From assembly GCA_015039365.1 (NCBI GenBank), contig WION01000075.1:62001-126000 (forward strand): 64,000 nucleotides of DNA. The letters run 5' to 3'. Numbering within the stretch: the first letter of the stretch is position 1; the number at the start of each line of letters is the position of its first letter. The position numbers and the translations under genes are program-made. The notes under the pieces were generated by a model that was given only the letters and a program-made list of their open reading frames with translations, did not search any database and was not told the origin of the DNA. Shown here piece after piece: positions 53,979 to 64,000 of the stretch. Source of the DNA: Amanita rubescens. Taxonomy: Eukaryota; Basidiomycota; Agaricomycetes; Agaricales; Amanitaceae.

Positions 53979-56973
53979 GTCGCACCGAATGAATTCTTGG
54001 ACGTTGAAGCCTCAGTCAGTGATTCGAGCGACGAAGAAATGGAAGGACATACGAATGAATGTAAGCCGAAAGGGACAAAACTGACGAAAGCAAAACTGAC
54101 TTAAGATGAAAGGTCTGAACTTTATTGATGATGATGAAGTGAACTTGGGTGGCGGTCAGGACATCGAAGTTGAGGATGAAGAGTTCAGCGAGGATGACCT
54201 AGACTTTGACGATGAATGTAGGTTGCCATTTCAAGCTTTGCTACTTGAATTAACTAACTGTATGACAGCCGGTCAGAGGTTTGATACCAGCACGAGACGA
54301 GGTCCCAATGATTCGGAACCGGTGGGATTGGATTATCGTCTGGCGAGCGTTGTTCGTCGATACGAAGCTCAGGCATCAGAGGGTGAAGGCCACGACAGGC
54401 AAGACAAGCTCGCTTCGTTGGCTGAACGTGCCATGCGAATAATGCCCACAGCACAGGATCCCAATTTTTGGAAAGTTTGCATATATGTGAGTCTGGTCTT
54501 CCCTTTCTTGCCGTCAAACATTTGACAATGGGACACGGGATATAAAGGAGGGGACGGTAGAAGAGACTTTCTGGGCGATGCACAACCGTTTGGACAAAAG
54601 CCCAGAGTTAGCGTCGTCTGTCTTTATGCCACCGCGAAGTGATAATTGGATATGCATTGAATCATCTTCACACCAAAACGCGGTTTTATTATGCATAGAC
54701 TTGTCCACTATCCATCAACCTCCCAACGTATTGTTCGTACCTGTGAACGAACGTGTACAATGGATCACTTGGTGTCCAACTACGCCACGCATCAAGTCCC
54801 CGTCTTGGGTCTGGATAAAGAAGAGCTCAGAGCTCAGGGATTTGCTAGACAAGGACCACGATCTCGACGAGAGACTTCTGAAATACGCCAAGGACCTTGC
54901 TTTCGTGCATGAGGTTTTCAACGAGTCAAAGGTCCTGATCTGTCTAGTCCCGCAGCTATTAGTTGAGGTAGGGCAGCAGGGTTCCGCCGACTATCGGGAT
55001 AAACAGAAGAAGAGGAGAAGGCAACAATTACCGCGACTTTTACATCCCAATACGATCTCTGAACTGACTCTGGGCTCAGAAACAATGCATCCTTTGCATT
55101 CGAGCGTGTGGTGGAATCCCAAACGCTTCTATGACCTTGTGTCTATCAAGACTGGCGTGTATCAGTTGACAAATCCAAAAACCCGGAAGAGAACAAGAGA
55201 CGGGGACGATTTAGTCCCACCTTTCGCGATATTCTATGTACCTGTCAGTGCATTACAGTCAGACGTGGTGCCCAGACTCAAAGAATTGAACTTGTTCGCG
55301 GAAGGAATGGCCGTCGGAGCGAAGGAAATGGGTTTGAATTTTCCACATACCGAGTTCTTCAGGTGGACGTACGAGAATGATGTGGCCGCTCCTGTCGAAA
55401 TTGGCAACAAGGTTGAGGTCAAATTAGATATGGGGATTGCCGGGCCAAGGTGTTATAAAGGACATGCGCTTTGATAAAGCGTTCGTGCGCACGATCAAGA
55501 CAAGAGAGGAGTTGGAAGTTGATATCCAATCCGTCAGAAGGTTTTATCAGCTCTGCGATTCAGTCAAGGTCGTTAGGTCGTCGATGATCAATCGGCGAGG
55601 CTGGGTGATCGGGATCCAGGATGATCAAATTACAGTATTCAACCGGGATCAAAAGCAACAGGTATGAACTCCACATCCGTGCCGAGCAAATATTAAATCT
55701 ATAACAGTTTGACATGAAATCATGGCAACTCATCCCTTATGACGATTTTGAAATGGAACAGGATCCCCGGTTTAAAGTCGGCGAGGCGGTGCATGTGGTT
55801 GATCCCTTGTCAGCGGAGTATAGGAAAAATGGTAGCATCTACAGTGTATCGGACTCTGTCATCGAGGTGATCGATAGTAGGACAAATACACTGGTATGTT
55901 AATTACTTTAGCCGGCCAAAGCACTGACGATGTATATTGTGGTAGTTCATGGTGCCACCGTGGTTTCTGAAAGCAGATACGGTCCCTGGCCCTACGGTAC
56001 AACCCCCCTCCGCGATAGCCAATTTATTAGGTCGATGGGATGACGATAACTACAAGAAACTCGTCGGGACGTGGGTCGTTGTAACTGGACCACACGTACA
56101 TAAAGGTTTATATGGAAGGATAAAAGAATACCACGGAAACTGCCAGTTTCGTGTCGAAGCGAGCTCCGGAAGTCGATGGGTGGACATACATGTTGACCAC
56201 CTGATAAATACGTGAGTCATCCAGGCGCGTTCATTCAAAATATACTTATTTGTTACAGGGGAGAGAATGGTCCAGACCTACGGGATTATCACATAGGTCT
56301 GCACAAGATACCTCTGGCTGGGGCATACCCAATACCCTGCTTTCAGCGGCAACCGAGTCAACCCAAGCGAGCCGCTACACCCCTTCCTGAAGAAGTAGAT
56401 GTAGCCGAAAACAACCCCGAAGACCGACCGATATCATCGCCATCCGCAGCCGCCGAAGGACTGCCAGACGCTCCAGAGGCGTCTACGCCAGCAACAGAGA
56501 CGCCAATGATCACTTACGGGGATGAAGGTATGTCTTCCGTGGTCAGGTTACCCCGCTCTGATGCCCTACCGATAGTACTTCCCGCCAACTGGATATTAAG
56601 ACATGGACTAGTGAGGAAGCGCATCTATGCCCACGTCCGCAATAGCAAGCCAAATCCCATGGAAGGGGGAGGTTTTGGGAAAGGTCAATACGAAGGCCAA
56701 AGGGTTCTTATTCTGTCAGGAGAACGAGAGGATAAGATAGAGGTCCACGTGAAGGACCGATCAGTAAATATACCCGCGAAGTTCCTGTTCCCCCAGAGGC
56801 CGACAGCAAGGGGGCAAGAGGTGGTTGTTCTTAGTGGCGACAGGATCGGGGAGGTCTACATGACGCGGAAGCCCAAACCGGATGGCTCTTTTCCACTGGG
56901 CCGTCCAGGTTTTTCGGGGCCACCATCATGCATCATGGAGCCGAACAGATTGGCTAGGTGTGATCCAAGATAG
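53979..56973 (+). pseudogene. Spt5-like KOW-domain protein, frameshifted
   Basis: Acidic N-terminal exons (FLDVEASVSDSSDEEMEG, FIDDDEVNLGG), then WKVCIYEGTVEETFWAMHNR, which resembles the NGN start of Spt5, followed by KOW-like segments: VEVKLDMGIAGQGVIKDM, VKVVRSSMINRRGWVIGI, FKVGEAVHVVDPLSAEYRK, TWVVVTGPHVHKGLYGRI, GQYEGQRVLILSGERED, and a last RGQEVVVLSGDRIGEV. Spt5 is the RNA polymerase II elongation factor of the DSIF complex; this copy is a diverged relative of the kind multiplied in agaricomycete genomes, not the housekeeping gene. An extra base near 55441-55448 (GGGCCAAGG) shifts the frame inside the first KOW segment, so it is probably a pseudogene unless it is a sequencing error. 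The 5' start is unresolved. Confidence 0.72.
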
Positions 56974-58248
56974 AGGGCTGGACCCACTATATTAATTATC
57001 TTTATTATTACTTACACGCATACATTGTAGTAGAAAATTGAAACTACTAATACAATACCACAATCTTGTTTGTAACTGATCACAGGCTTGGACTGAAACA
57101 AATCAGGGAAGGTGGGCAGCGTACCACTAAAGCAGTCGAGTGGGAGGCGAGCGGGTTTGCATGCATCGTGAGGGACCGGGTGCGGGAAATGATGCGTATT
57201 ATTTTATGAGGAAGGTAAGCCCAAGACATGTGAATTCTCTACATGACCTGCTACTCTCTTCAGACCATTGGACGGAACTTGCCTTGGCTGAATTAACGGG
57301 TGATCGATCTTGATGCACTTAATGGCGGGGGAGCTATTTTGGTGCGCATCTATTTTTAACTTCTGTGACGTCGAAACATCGTGTGCGTTCTTTGTTTTAA
57401 ATATTGGTTTTACAGATGCCGAACGCATTTGTTCTATACGGCTACGTCGCTACTAACTCAGTTCCGCAACTGTTTTTTATGTAGAGGTACATTATCTTAT
57501 AAGTACCACGGAGGTCAGCAAATTAGCAAGATGCGAGATATCTATTGCAGAAAATGTAAAATCATTATAGACTACGCAAAAACCTCGTTGACGCTCTAGT
57601 TCACTTAAACACTTTGACGTCAGTATGTTTTTTACTTCTCAGCAAGCCAATAACGCGATAACCGAGTCAATGAACAGGCTTACAATGTAACTACAGCTAT
57701 ATGCGTTTAAACTGTCATCTTGCACGCGCTTGTTTGTACGACTCTCTTTCCTTCAACACCTACCACTCTCCTCTTCCCACACAGCCACCTTCTCTCGGGA
57801 CTCCAGTAAGTTATCTAATTGTTCTCTCACGCCGCCTATCTCATTTAGATAGCAGCATTTTACTTCTACAAGCCAGACCGCACCTCTAAATTCGCACTCA
57901 TCCTTTCCTTCACAATACGGTTGATCTCGTCATCTCACTAACCCACGCTATTTGGTCTTGCGCGGTCGCGTCTGCAAGTACCCTTTAAATTGTCACCTTG
58001 CGCGCTCTTGTTTGTACGGCCTCTCTTCTTTAACCCCAACCACCCACCCCTTCACATTTACCCCCACCTTCTCCCCGCCGTCTATCTCATTTAATAGCAG
58101 GATTTTACTACAAGCAAAACCGCACCTCTATAAATTCGTCCTCGTCCTTTCTCTCGCGACCTGTTATCCATATCTGGCACCCATCGATTCAGTGCGGACC
58201 CATCTCATCAATTTCGCTAATCCACGCACGCTATTATCATCTCTTCCA
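56974..58248. other. Spacer with a duplicated promoter-like segment
   Basis: No supported gene. Two related segments, about 57708-57960 and 57985-58240, share CTTG-GCGC-CTTGTTTGTACG, CTATCTCATTTA and GCACCTCTA-AAATTCG. The second contains CTCTATAAATTC (about 58130), a likely TATA box for the gene at 58249, so the promoter region appears to be tandemly duplicated. Confidence 0.55.
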
Positions 58249-58731
58249 ATGGCTGAAATACGCGTTCCGTAAGTCGTTTAGAATATCATGACTACTGTTG
58301 AATAATCGATGATTTAAAGTGTCGTTATCCGCGATACCGTCGTCCAGATCAATGTCGTAGCTTTTGTTAAACCCGTTGGAGGAGCGGATTTAGTAATGCT
58401 CGGCAACTTCGCAGCAATCGTCGATATCGGTGAAGCCATAGTTGCGGCGGTCAGAGAGGAAGACATTGAAATGGGTGACGTTGAAGGTGACGAAATGGGT
58501 GACGTTGCAGAGGTTGAAATGGGAGAAGCAGACGAAAACAACGAAGCGAGAGCGGCTGAAGGAGACGTCGAAATGGGAGCGGCCGACGAGGATGTTGAGA
58601 TGGGAGGCGGTGACGCTGCAGAGGTTGAACTGGGAGAAGAAGATAATGAAATGAGAGCGACTGATGAAGACGTCGAAATTGGAGCGGCTGATGAGGACGT
58701 CGAGATGAGAGACGTTGAAGACTTCTACTAA
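58249..58731 (+). CDS. Small acidic repeat protein, unknown
   Basis: Two exons: MAEIRVP, then after an intron (58269 to about 58318) VVIRDTVVQINVVAFVKPVG and a tail of repeated acidic units of the type DEDVEMG/EGDVEMG/AEVEMGE up to TAA at 58731. About 145 residues, roughly half Glu/Asp. No known domain recognised. The repeat unit is about 10-20 residues and varies in copy, so length polymorphism is likely. An upstream TATA-like word lies at about 58130. Confidence 0.6.
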
Positions 58732-59690
58732 ATGAAATTCTCGACGCCGCCGACGGACGGCAAATCCCTACTACATCCTTTTTTCTTGATACCGTGTTCC
58801 AGACTTACTTACGTACATATTGTATCGTTAGCGACGTGTTCATGACTATTTTTCTTGCCAACAAGAGTGACGCGTCGTATGCAATCGCCGATCGCATATG
58901 TTATGTTATTTAACCACCTCTTCCTGCCCCTGTACTTATTCGTCGTGTACCATGCTCTTTCGTTTATAGTACTCTAACATCTACTTCCTAGATCCCACGT
59001 TACTACTCCCTCCCGTCGTATTCCCTGTGTGTATTGACCCGTCAGAACGCGCGCCGTGATTGGCGTACACTAAGTATAGATTTCTAGTGCCAGCTCGGAG
59101 CTATTCGGAGCAATCAATTTAGCTCAGGGCGAGCCAAAGGGTCGTCTTGGTGAGTGATTCCATAATGCCTCTTAGGCCTCAGGATTCACTCCCTTTCGTC
59201 CTTCAGTCGTGTTGGGGATGTGTATATGGGCCGGTCACCAGTCACAGTTAGGAAGCGCGCAGAAACAAATGAGGTACGCCGACGAGTCAAGAGCCGGGAT
59301 GGTGCTACCAAATTTAGCTCAGGGCAAGCAGGGTCGCAGTTGAATTGTCGTGGCAATTCCATACTAATGTGAACCTCAGGCTTCAGCGTTTACTTCCTGC
59401 GTCCTCCTGTCATGTTGAGGATGTGTATAGTATGGCCTGTTACAGCCGCTAATGATGCGCCAGACTCAGTGCGAACAAATGAAGTGGTTCTGTTCGCAGT
59501 TGGGCTATCGCATTTAGCTTGGTCACACGCTAAGGGTCTGCGGCGATTGGAGTTCGTAATCCATTTCGTAACTTTCCCATCGTTGGAGCGTCAACAAGTA
59601 TAAAAGGACCTGACAAGTGTGTTATACTTTATTCTCCTCCCCTTGTCATCGTTTACGCCCTTCATTCTCATCGTTGCCCTTCTTCGTTCT
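58732..59690. repeat. Spacer with a diverged tandem duplication
   Basis: No supported gene. Segments at about 59118-59240 and 59310-59440 share ATTTAGCTCAGGGC-AGC, GATTCCAT or CAATTCCATA, and TTGGGGATGTGTATA or TTGAGGATGTGTATA. A third partial copy starts near 59512. Confidence 0.5.
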
Positions 59691-59935
59691 CATCGTCATT
59701 GTCATCATCGTCGTCGTTATCATCGTTGTTGTTGTCGTTGTCGTCATCATCATCGTCATTGTCGTTGTCGTCGTCGTCATCGTTGTTGTCATTGTCGTCG
59801 TCGTCATCGTTGTTGTCATCGTCGTCATCGTTGTTGTCATCGTCGTCTTCGTCATTGTCGTTGTCGTTGTCGTTGTCATCATTGTTGTTGTCATCATTGT
59901 CATTGGTCCTCCTCGTTGTCGTCATTGGTCCTCGT
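59691..59935 (+). repeat. Trinucleotide microsatellite (TCG/TTG/TCA)
   Basis: Nearly pure TCGTTG/TCATCG repeats. Open frames on all phases (poly-Val/Ile/Ser/His/Thr/Asp) are artefacts. Confidence 0.9.
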
Positions 59936-60159
59936 CATTGGTGGTTGTTGTTGTCATCGGTGTCGTCGTTCTCGCCCATCTTTGTTCTCATTGTTGCCAT
60001 TGTTCACATTCATTGTTATTGTCTTCTACACCTTGTATCTGTAGTTTTTGTGATAAACTAATGACTATGCATGATTTAACTATTTTAATGTCTGAAGGAT
60101 TGATAGTCCTAATGTCAGGTAAGCTGGCTGGCTTCATGCCTGGTGGTCTAAGAGTTTGA

Positions 60160-61180
60160 TTATCTGTCTAAGTACCTTGTTTGACTCTCTGCCTATCTGA
60201 TACTCTGTCTAGTTGGTTGTCTATCTATCTGACCATCTGACTGACTGATACACTGTCTAGCTACCTTGTCTGACTAGCTACCTTGTCTGACTATCTAGTT
60301 GTCTGATGCCTTGTTACTGTCTGACAATCTGTCTAGTTGGCTGTTTAACTGTCTGACAATCTGACAGTCTGCCTAGCTACCTTGCCTGACTATCTAGCTG
60401 TCTGATACCTTCTGACTGTCTGCCAATATGTCTAGTTGGCCATTTAACTGTCTGACAGTCTGACAATCTGCCTAGTTACCTTGTCTGATAATCTGTCTAG
60501 TTGGCTGTATAACTGTCTGACAGTCTGACAGTCTGATGCTTGATACTCTGTCTAGCTACCTTTTGTGACTTCTAGTTGTCTGATGCTCTCTCTACCTATG
60601 TGTCTGACTCTCTGGCCACCTGATTGTCTGAGGCATTGTCTAGCTATCTGTCTAGCTGTCTTACTGACTGATATTCTGTCTAACTACCTTGTCTGACTTG
60701 CTGACTGTCTAGCTGTCTGACCATCTGATGCTCTGTCTAGTTACCTGTCTGATGCTCTGGCTTGCTGACTGTCTGATAATCTGTCCAGCTACCCTGTCTG
60801 ACTGTCTAGCTGTCTGACAGTCTGATGCTCTGTCTAGTTATCTGTCTGACTATCTGGCTGTCTGACTGTCTGATGCTCTGTCCAGTTATCTATCTGGCTG
60901 TCTGGCTGTCTGACTAGTCTATATCTGATACATTGTCCAGCTACTAGTATCTGATAGTCTAAATGTCTGATCTGACTGACTAGTTGATGTCCTGTTTTGC
61001 TACCTGTCTGATGGTCTGACTCTCTAATGATCTGACTGTATTGATAATTGACTGTCTGTATATCCAATAGCATAGTCGTCTCACTGGTATTTGCTCATTC
61101 ACATCTGACAGTCTGATTGTCTGTTCTCCAAGTGGCTTGACTGTCAGGTGCTTCTTTTACCTGACTATCTAGTATCAAGT
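60160..61180 (-). repeat. Right subterminal repeat array (CTGTCTGACT type)
   Basis: Irregular array of CTGTCTGACTGTCTG and CTAGCTACCTTGTCTG words, the reverse complement of the left array (12640-13400). Ends before the right terminal repeat at 61467. Confidence 0.8.
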
Positions 61181-61466
61181 TGTCCAAATAGTTTGGTTGT
61201 CTAACTTTATACTATGGACTTTGTCTCTGGTTTCCTAACCATATGATTATATTAATAAGTCTGCAATGCTATTGGGTACAACATATATCAACCTGATCAT
61301 CTATATTTCCAGCAACGCTTGTTGACTGGATGTGATGGGCTATCTATATTACTATTGGTTAAAATTTCTCTCATTCCCATTTGCAACCTATTCAACTATC
61401 ATGTGTCAACTGAGCCTATGTTTGTCTGGGTTAATGATTATAGGCTACCCTTTTAACATGAATTCT

Positions 61467-61551
61467 GCTGCTGGTCTATTAGGCTTGTGAACTGGTACAA
61501 TGATTCCATCTGATGAAGCATCAGATGGCATCAGACTTTTGACATGTTAGC
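61467..61551 (-). repeat. Right terminal inverted repeat of the 49-kb element
   Basis: Ends AGACTTTTGACATGTTAGC; inverted partner of 12371-12455. Followed by TCA (61552-61554), the target duplication. Confidence 0.85.
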
Positions 61552-61554
61552 TCA

Positions 61555-61798
61555 TGTGGGCGAGAAGGAATTTACTACATTGTTACAGAAGGTCTTGAGC
61601 CAGGAGTCTACAAAGAGTGGTAGGTAGTGATATTTGATCACTTATTCTTGCTAATATATGCCCAGGTACGAGGTGGCTAGCGTTGCGAAAAATGTTCCCG
61701 GTGGAATCTGGTCGAAGAAATATTCGAAACAAGAGGCAGTAGATACATACCGTGACGCGTACAATAGCGGATTTTGTAGGCGTATCGTTAAGAAGTAG
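61555..61798 (+). pseudogene. RNase H1-N gene 3, 3' part
   Basis: Starts in frame directly after the TCA duplication: CGREGIYYIVTEGLEPGVYK, EW, then a 46-nt intron (61620-61665) and YEVASVAKNVPGGIWSKKYS, KQEAVDTYRDAY, stop TAG 61796-61798. This is one RNase H1-N (viroplasmin-like) domain. The 5' part is at 11731-12370; the 49-kb element lies between. The intact protein would have coiled coil, linker and this domain. Confidence 0.75.
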
Positions 61799-61901
61799 CT
61801 CACGTTGAGCTTTATATGTATAATTTTTTTTCACTCTCGGCCGCGATCCTTGTAGTGAGAAGGAAACAAGTACTATGGAACATCCCTTTTTCTACCATAA
61901 C

Positions 61902-62353
61902 TACGCCTTTCCCCTAAGTGACGATCCAGACCCATCGTTCTCCACTGGCGCAGCCTCAGTAGAGTGGTAATCTTGACAGGCGGCCCGTTTCTTGCTTGTT
62001 GGTGAGATCAATTGACCACAGCAGCAGCAGTGCTCTGGTTCAGAGATGGTCATTGATGCAGATTCAGACGCTTGGTGCGCGAATGCCTTCTGTTGTTTTG
62101 CCTCACGTTCTCTTGCTCGACGCCTTTATGAAAGTCAGTGGATGCCAACCAGCATGAATCATTCCATACTGCCGTGCTTTGACTCTCAGTGTAGCTCGCA
62201 GGCGCTCCTTGTTCCTGCAATGTGAAATGATAGTTAGCCTACAGGTACTATATGCCGAGACAGTACCCACCGCTCGTAGTACTCACGGCATGCTTTGCGA
62301 TGACGGACAATCTTTGACAGAGAACGGCCATTGTCTGAATTGCCAGCTTCCAT
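61902..62353 (-). CDS. Small basic protein with a Cys cluster, unknown
   Basis: Three exons on the minus strand from ATG 62353: SLSKIVRHRKACREYYER, then NKERLRATLRVKARQ and RRAREREAKQQKAFAHQ, then EHCCCCGQLIS and a Ser/Glu-rich tail ending at TAG (61902-61904). Introns: donor GTGGGT near 62269 and donor GTATGG near 62175. The YYERNKERLR-basic helix is common in short agaricomycete proteins and may bind nucleic acid, which is inference. It lies between RNase H1-N gene 3 and the KDZ gene, where the other two units have no counterpart I could find. Confidence 0.55.
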
Positions 62354-62675
62354 GAACTTTAGTCAATGCCCGTGTAACGTAGTATAAACGCAAAGTTACT
62401 CGTAACTGTTAAGGGTTGCACCAATCCTGATCAAGGGCATATCATGAATTGATGCAATCGGACTCGCACTCGGCAGTGCCATCGTGTACATGCACCACAA
62501 GTGGTCAAGATCAGCCCAAGTAGATTTGTAGATGTGGTATTCTCAGCGAAGGACATGTCTGACGATTGATTGACCTACTGAGCCGAATTTTGCCCAAGTT
62601 CTTGTCCGTCATTATCTAACACGCTCAAATACATATCAATCGTCTGTTGAATACGCCTCGATCTCACCACACCTC
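62354..62675. promoter_or_regulatory. Region upstream of the CxC2/KDZ gene
   Basis: About 320 bp between divergent genes; no repeat or TATA box stands out. Confidence 0.35.
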
Positions 62676-64000
62676 ATGTTGTTACAAACTAACAAGCGAA
62701 AGGCAAGGATGAAATTGGAAGGTCAGCGTCGACGTCGTTCTAAGAAGGATGCGCCGTTTGAAGTCTTCGATGTATCGGATGGCGGGACGATGTCGTCAAG
62801 CTCAAGTATTGGCAAACTTTCTTCACTCGCCGGGTCGAAGGAGTCAACCGATAATACCCTAACCGAAAGTCAGAAGGCTGTCAATGTTGTCGAATGGCGT
62901 GTTCATGACGACCGTGTATCTACATTTAATACCCTTGCCACCGTAACCTACACAGAGTCAGAATTACACCGTACTACCAACGACTCGTCGTCAACATCAG
63001 AGGCCTATCGTGCTGCTACAACACCATCTCAGCTCCAAGCTGAAGCCACCCACGATTCTCTTGGACAAATGCTTGATGACATTGTGCACCAATATGGCGA
63101 TCTACTTCAGGATGAAACTTCGGAGATGCGTTTCCATTTGAAAGAGAGTCAGAGTGTATGTACTTGACAATTCCTTTGTCTTGCTATCCGTTCTCAACTT
63201 TTCCGTAGGAAGCGATTCATGACTGGATGAAGGAGATCGATTTGTTTTTAGATGAGTTCATCCGGTTAGATGGACGCGGAGAGATGGCGACAGATCAGCC
63301 TTGTCGTCAATGTAAAAAACGCAGACCCGAGTACCGGTGTAGGGACTGCTTTTCAATCGAACTGTTCTGCAAGGAATGCATTCTAGAATATCACAAACGC
63401 AACCCTCTTCATTTTCTCGAGGTGAGATCCACCTACATTATCGCTTCACTGATTCTGATATCTTATGATCAGTTTTGGAACGGTAATTATTTTGAGCGTG
63501 TAACCCTGAAATCTCTAGATCTTCGAATTCAACTTGGTCATTTTGTTGATGATCCGTGTCCCGTTCCTCAGCCTGCATCAGAAGACTCTTTTGTTATAAT
63601 AGATAGCCACGGTCTCCATGAAGTGGGGCTCAACTTCTGCGGATGCGGGCGCTCAGGGACAATGGTACAACAATTGCTTCGATATCAGCTCTTTCCTGCA
63701 ACGGTGCAAAATCCGACAACCGCAGCAACATTCCGTGCCCTTCGTTACTTCCAACTACTGAACTTCGAAGCAAAGTGTTCAGCGTACGACTACTTTCAAA
63801 CAGTCCTGCGTGAAACAGATAACACTGGTCTCTCTACCCCAAAGGTTAGCTGTCTTCTTCCCTGGTAATTTACCGGGCTAAAATTGTGAAAAGGACAGGT
63901 ATAGAGAATTTTTACGGATGTCTCATGAGTGGCGGCATTTGAAAATGATGAAAAGGGCTGGACGTCGGCATCACAGTAGCACAACGGAAGATGGATCTTG
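62676..64000 (+). CDS. CxC2-type KDZ transposase, N-terminal part (runs off the window)
   Basis: Four exons so far. After a basic Ser-rich N-terminus comes a Cys cluster CRQCKKRRPEYRCRDCFSIE with LFCKECILEYHKRNPLHFLE (63300-63420), then FWNGNYFERVTLKSLDLRI, LGHFVDDPCPVP, FVIIDSHGLHEVGLNFCGC, QLLRYQLFPATVQNPTTAAT, and DRYREFLRMSHEWRHLKMMK, RAGRRH at the edge. This order is the CxC2 zinc region that precedes the KDZ transposase core. The catalytic core is beyond 64000. Third KDZ gene of the window and a different subfamily from copies 1 and 2 (CxC1). The last intron (63847 to about 63892) is best read with acceptor AAAAG before GACAGG. No stop seen. Confidence 0.85.

Larger units (their letters stand above)
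12371..61551. mobile_element. 49.2-kb Plavaka-type transposon (nested, with passenger genes)
   Basis: The ends are inverted copies (GCTAACAYGTCAAAAGTC onward, about 85 bp with about 10 mismatches). They are flanked by TCA/TCA (12368-12370, 61552-61554) inside one reading frame. Both ends carry long CAGACAGT-type arrays in opposite orientation. A Plavaka transposase (CMC/En-Spm-like superfamily, in which short 3-bp duplications are usual) lies next to the left end on the minus strand. Subtracting the recognised nested insertions (17508-35163 and 42236-50736) leaves about 23 kb, far more than a plain Plavaka of a few kb. So either the element carries passenger genes (coiled-coil, DUF6532, small gene, Spt5-like, acidic protein) or a further nested insertion between about 35 and 60 kb went unrecognised. 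Confidence 0.75.

Noticed and set aside
53979..56973. Housekeeping SPT5
   Set aside because: Frameshifted, strongly diverged, unclear 5' end, and embedded among transposons; more likely one of the lineage-specific Spt5-like copies.
59617..60159. Long open frames encoding poly-Val/Ile, poly-His/Arg, poly-Ser or poly-Asp/Thr
   Set aside because: All phases of a TCG/TTG microsatellite are open; no other coding evidence.
60100..61551. The right terminal region as a separate MITE, and the left region as a separate Plavaka element
   Set aside because: The TCA duplication and the continuous reading frame across 12370/61555 are better explained by one element; kept only as an alternative.

Overview
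The window is a transposon-dense stretch of a basidiomycete genome, most likely an agaricomycete. The evidence is short GT-AG introns (about 47-60 nt) and a set of families typical of, or expanded in, that group: KDZ transposases with CxC cysteine clusters, a Plavaka transposase, a chromodomain Ty3/gypsy element, DUF6589, DUF6532, and solo RNase H1 N-terminal (viroplasmin-like) proteins. I see no tRNA, rRNA or CRISPR array and no clear housekeeping gene.

Layout. (1) 1-1476: 3' end of an LTR retrotransposon (third ORF and 452-bp LTR) that cut a KDZ transposase gene. (2) 1477-8507: a broken KDZ unit read leftwards: KDZ transposase, RNase H1-N gene, and a divergent unknown gene here called X; X is split by a 1.09-kb MITE with 8-bp target duplications. 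(3) 9089-64000: a third unit of the same plan: unknown gene Y (-), RNase H1-N gene (+), CxC2/KDZ gene (+, runs off the end). Its RNase H1-N gene is split by (4), a 49.2-kb element at 12371-61551 with matching terminal inverted repeats, a 3-bp TCA duplication, inverted subterminal repeat arrays and an apparently intact Plavaka transposase.

Inside the 49-kb element, insertions are nested. A solo LTR (17508-35163, TSD ATATT) holds two more elements. One is a 6.2-kb element (17861-24088, 8-bp TSD) carrying only a RecQ-like helicase and a DUF6589 protein. The other is a complete 10.7-kb KDZ element (24418-35123, 149-bp TIRs, 8-bp TSD) with gene X, an RNase H1-N gene and a CxC1 KDZ transposase, itself hit by a 2.2-kb non-coding LTR element. 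Further right are a broken coiled-coil gene with duplicated exons, a DUF6532 gene with an 8.5-kb chromovirus in one intron (identical-looking LTRs), a small unknown gene, a frameshifted Spt5-like KOW gene and an acidic-repeat gene.

The main result is that X or Y, RNase H1-N and KDZ occur three times in the same order and orientation, once between TIRs and target duplications. This argues that the three genes form one mobile unit. The second result is that DUF6589 plus a RecQ-like helicase are the only genes in a precisely bounded element, which makes DUF6589 a candidate transposase. Gene models were spliced by eye, and family names rest on motif recognition without database searches.
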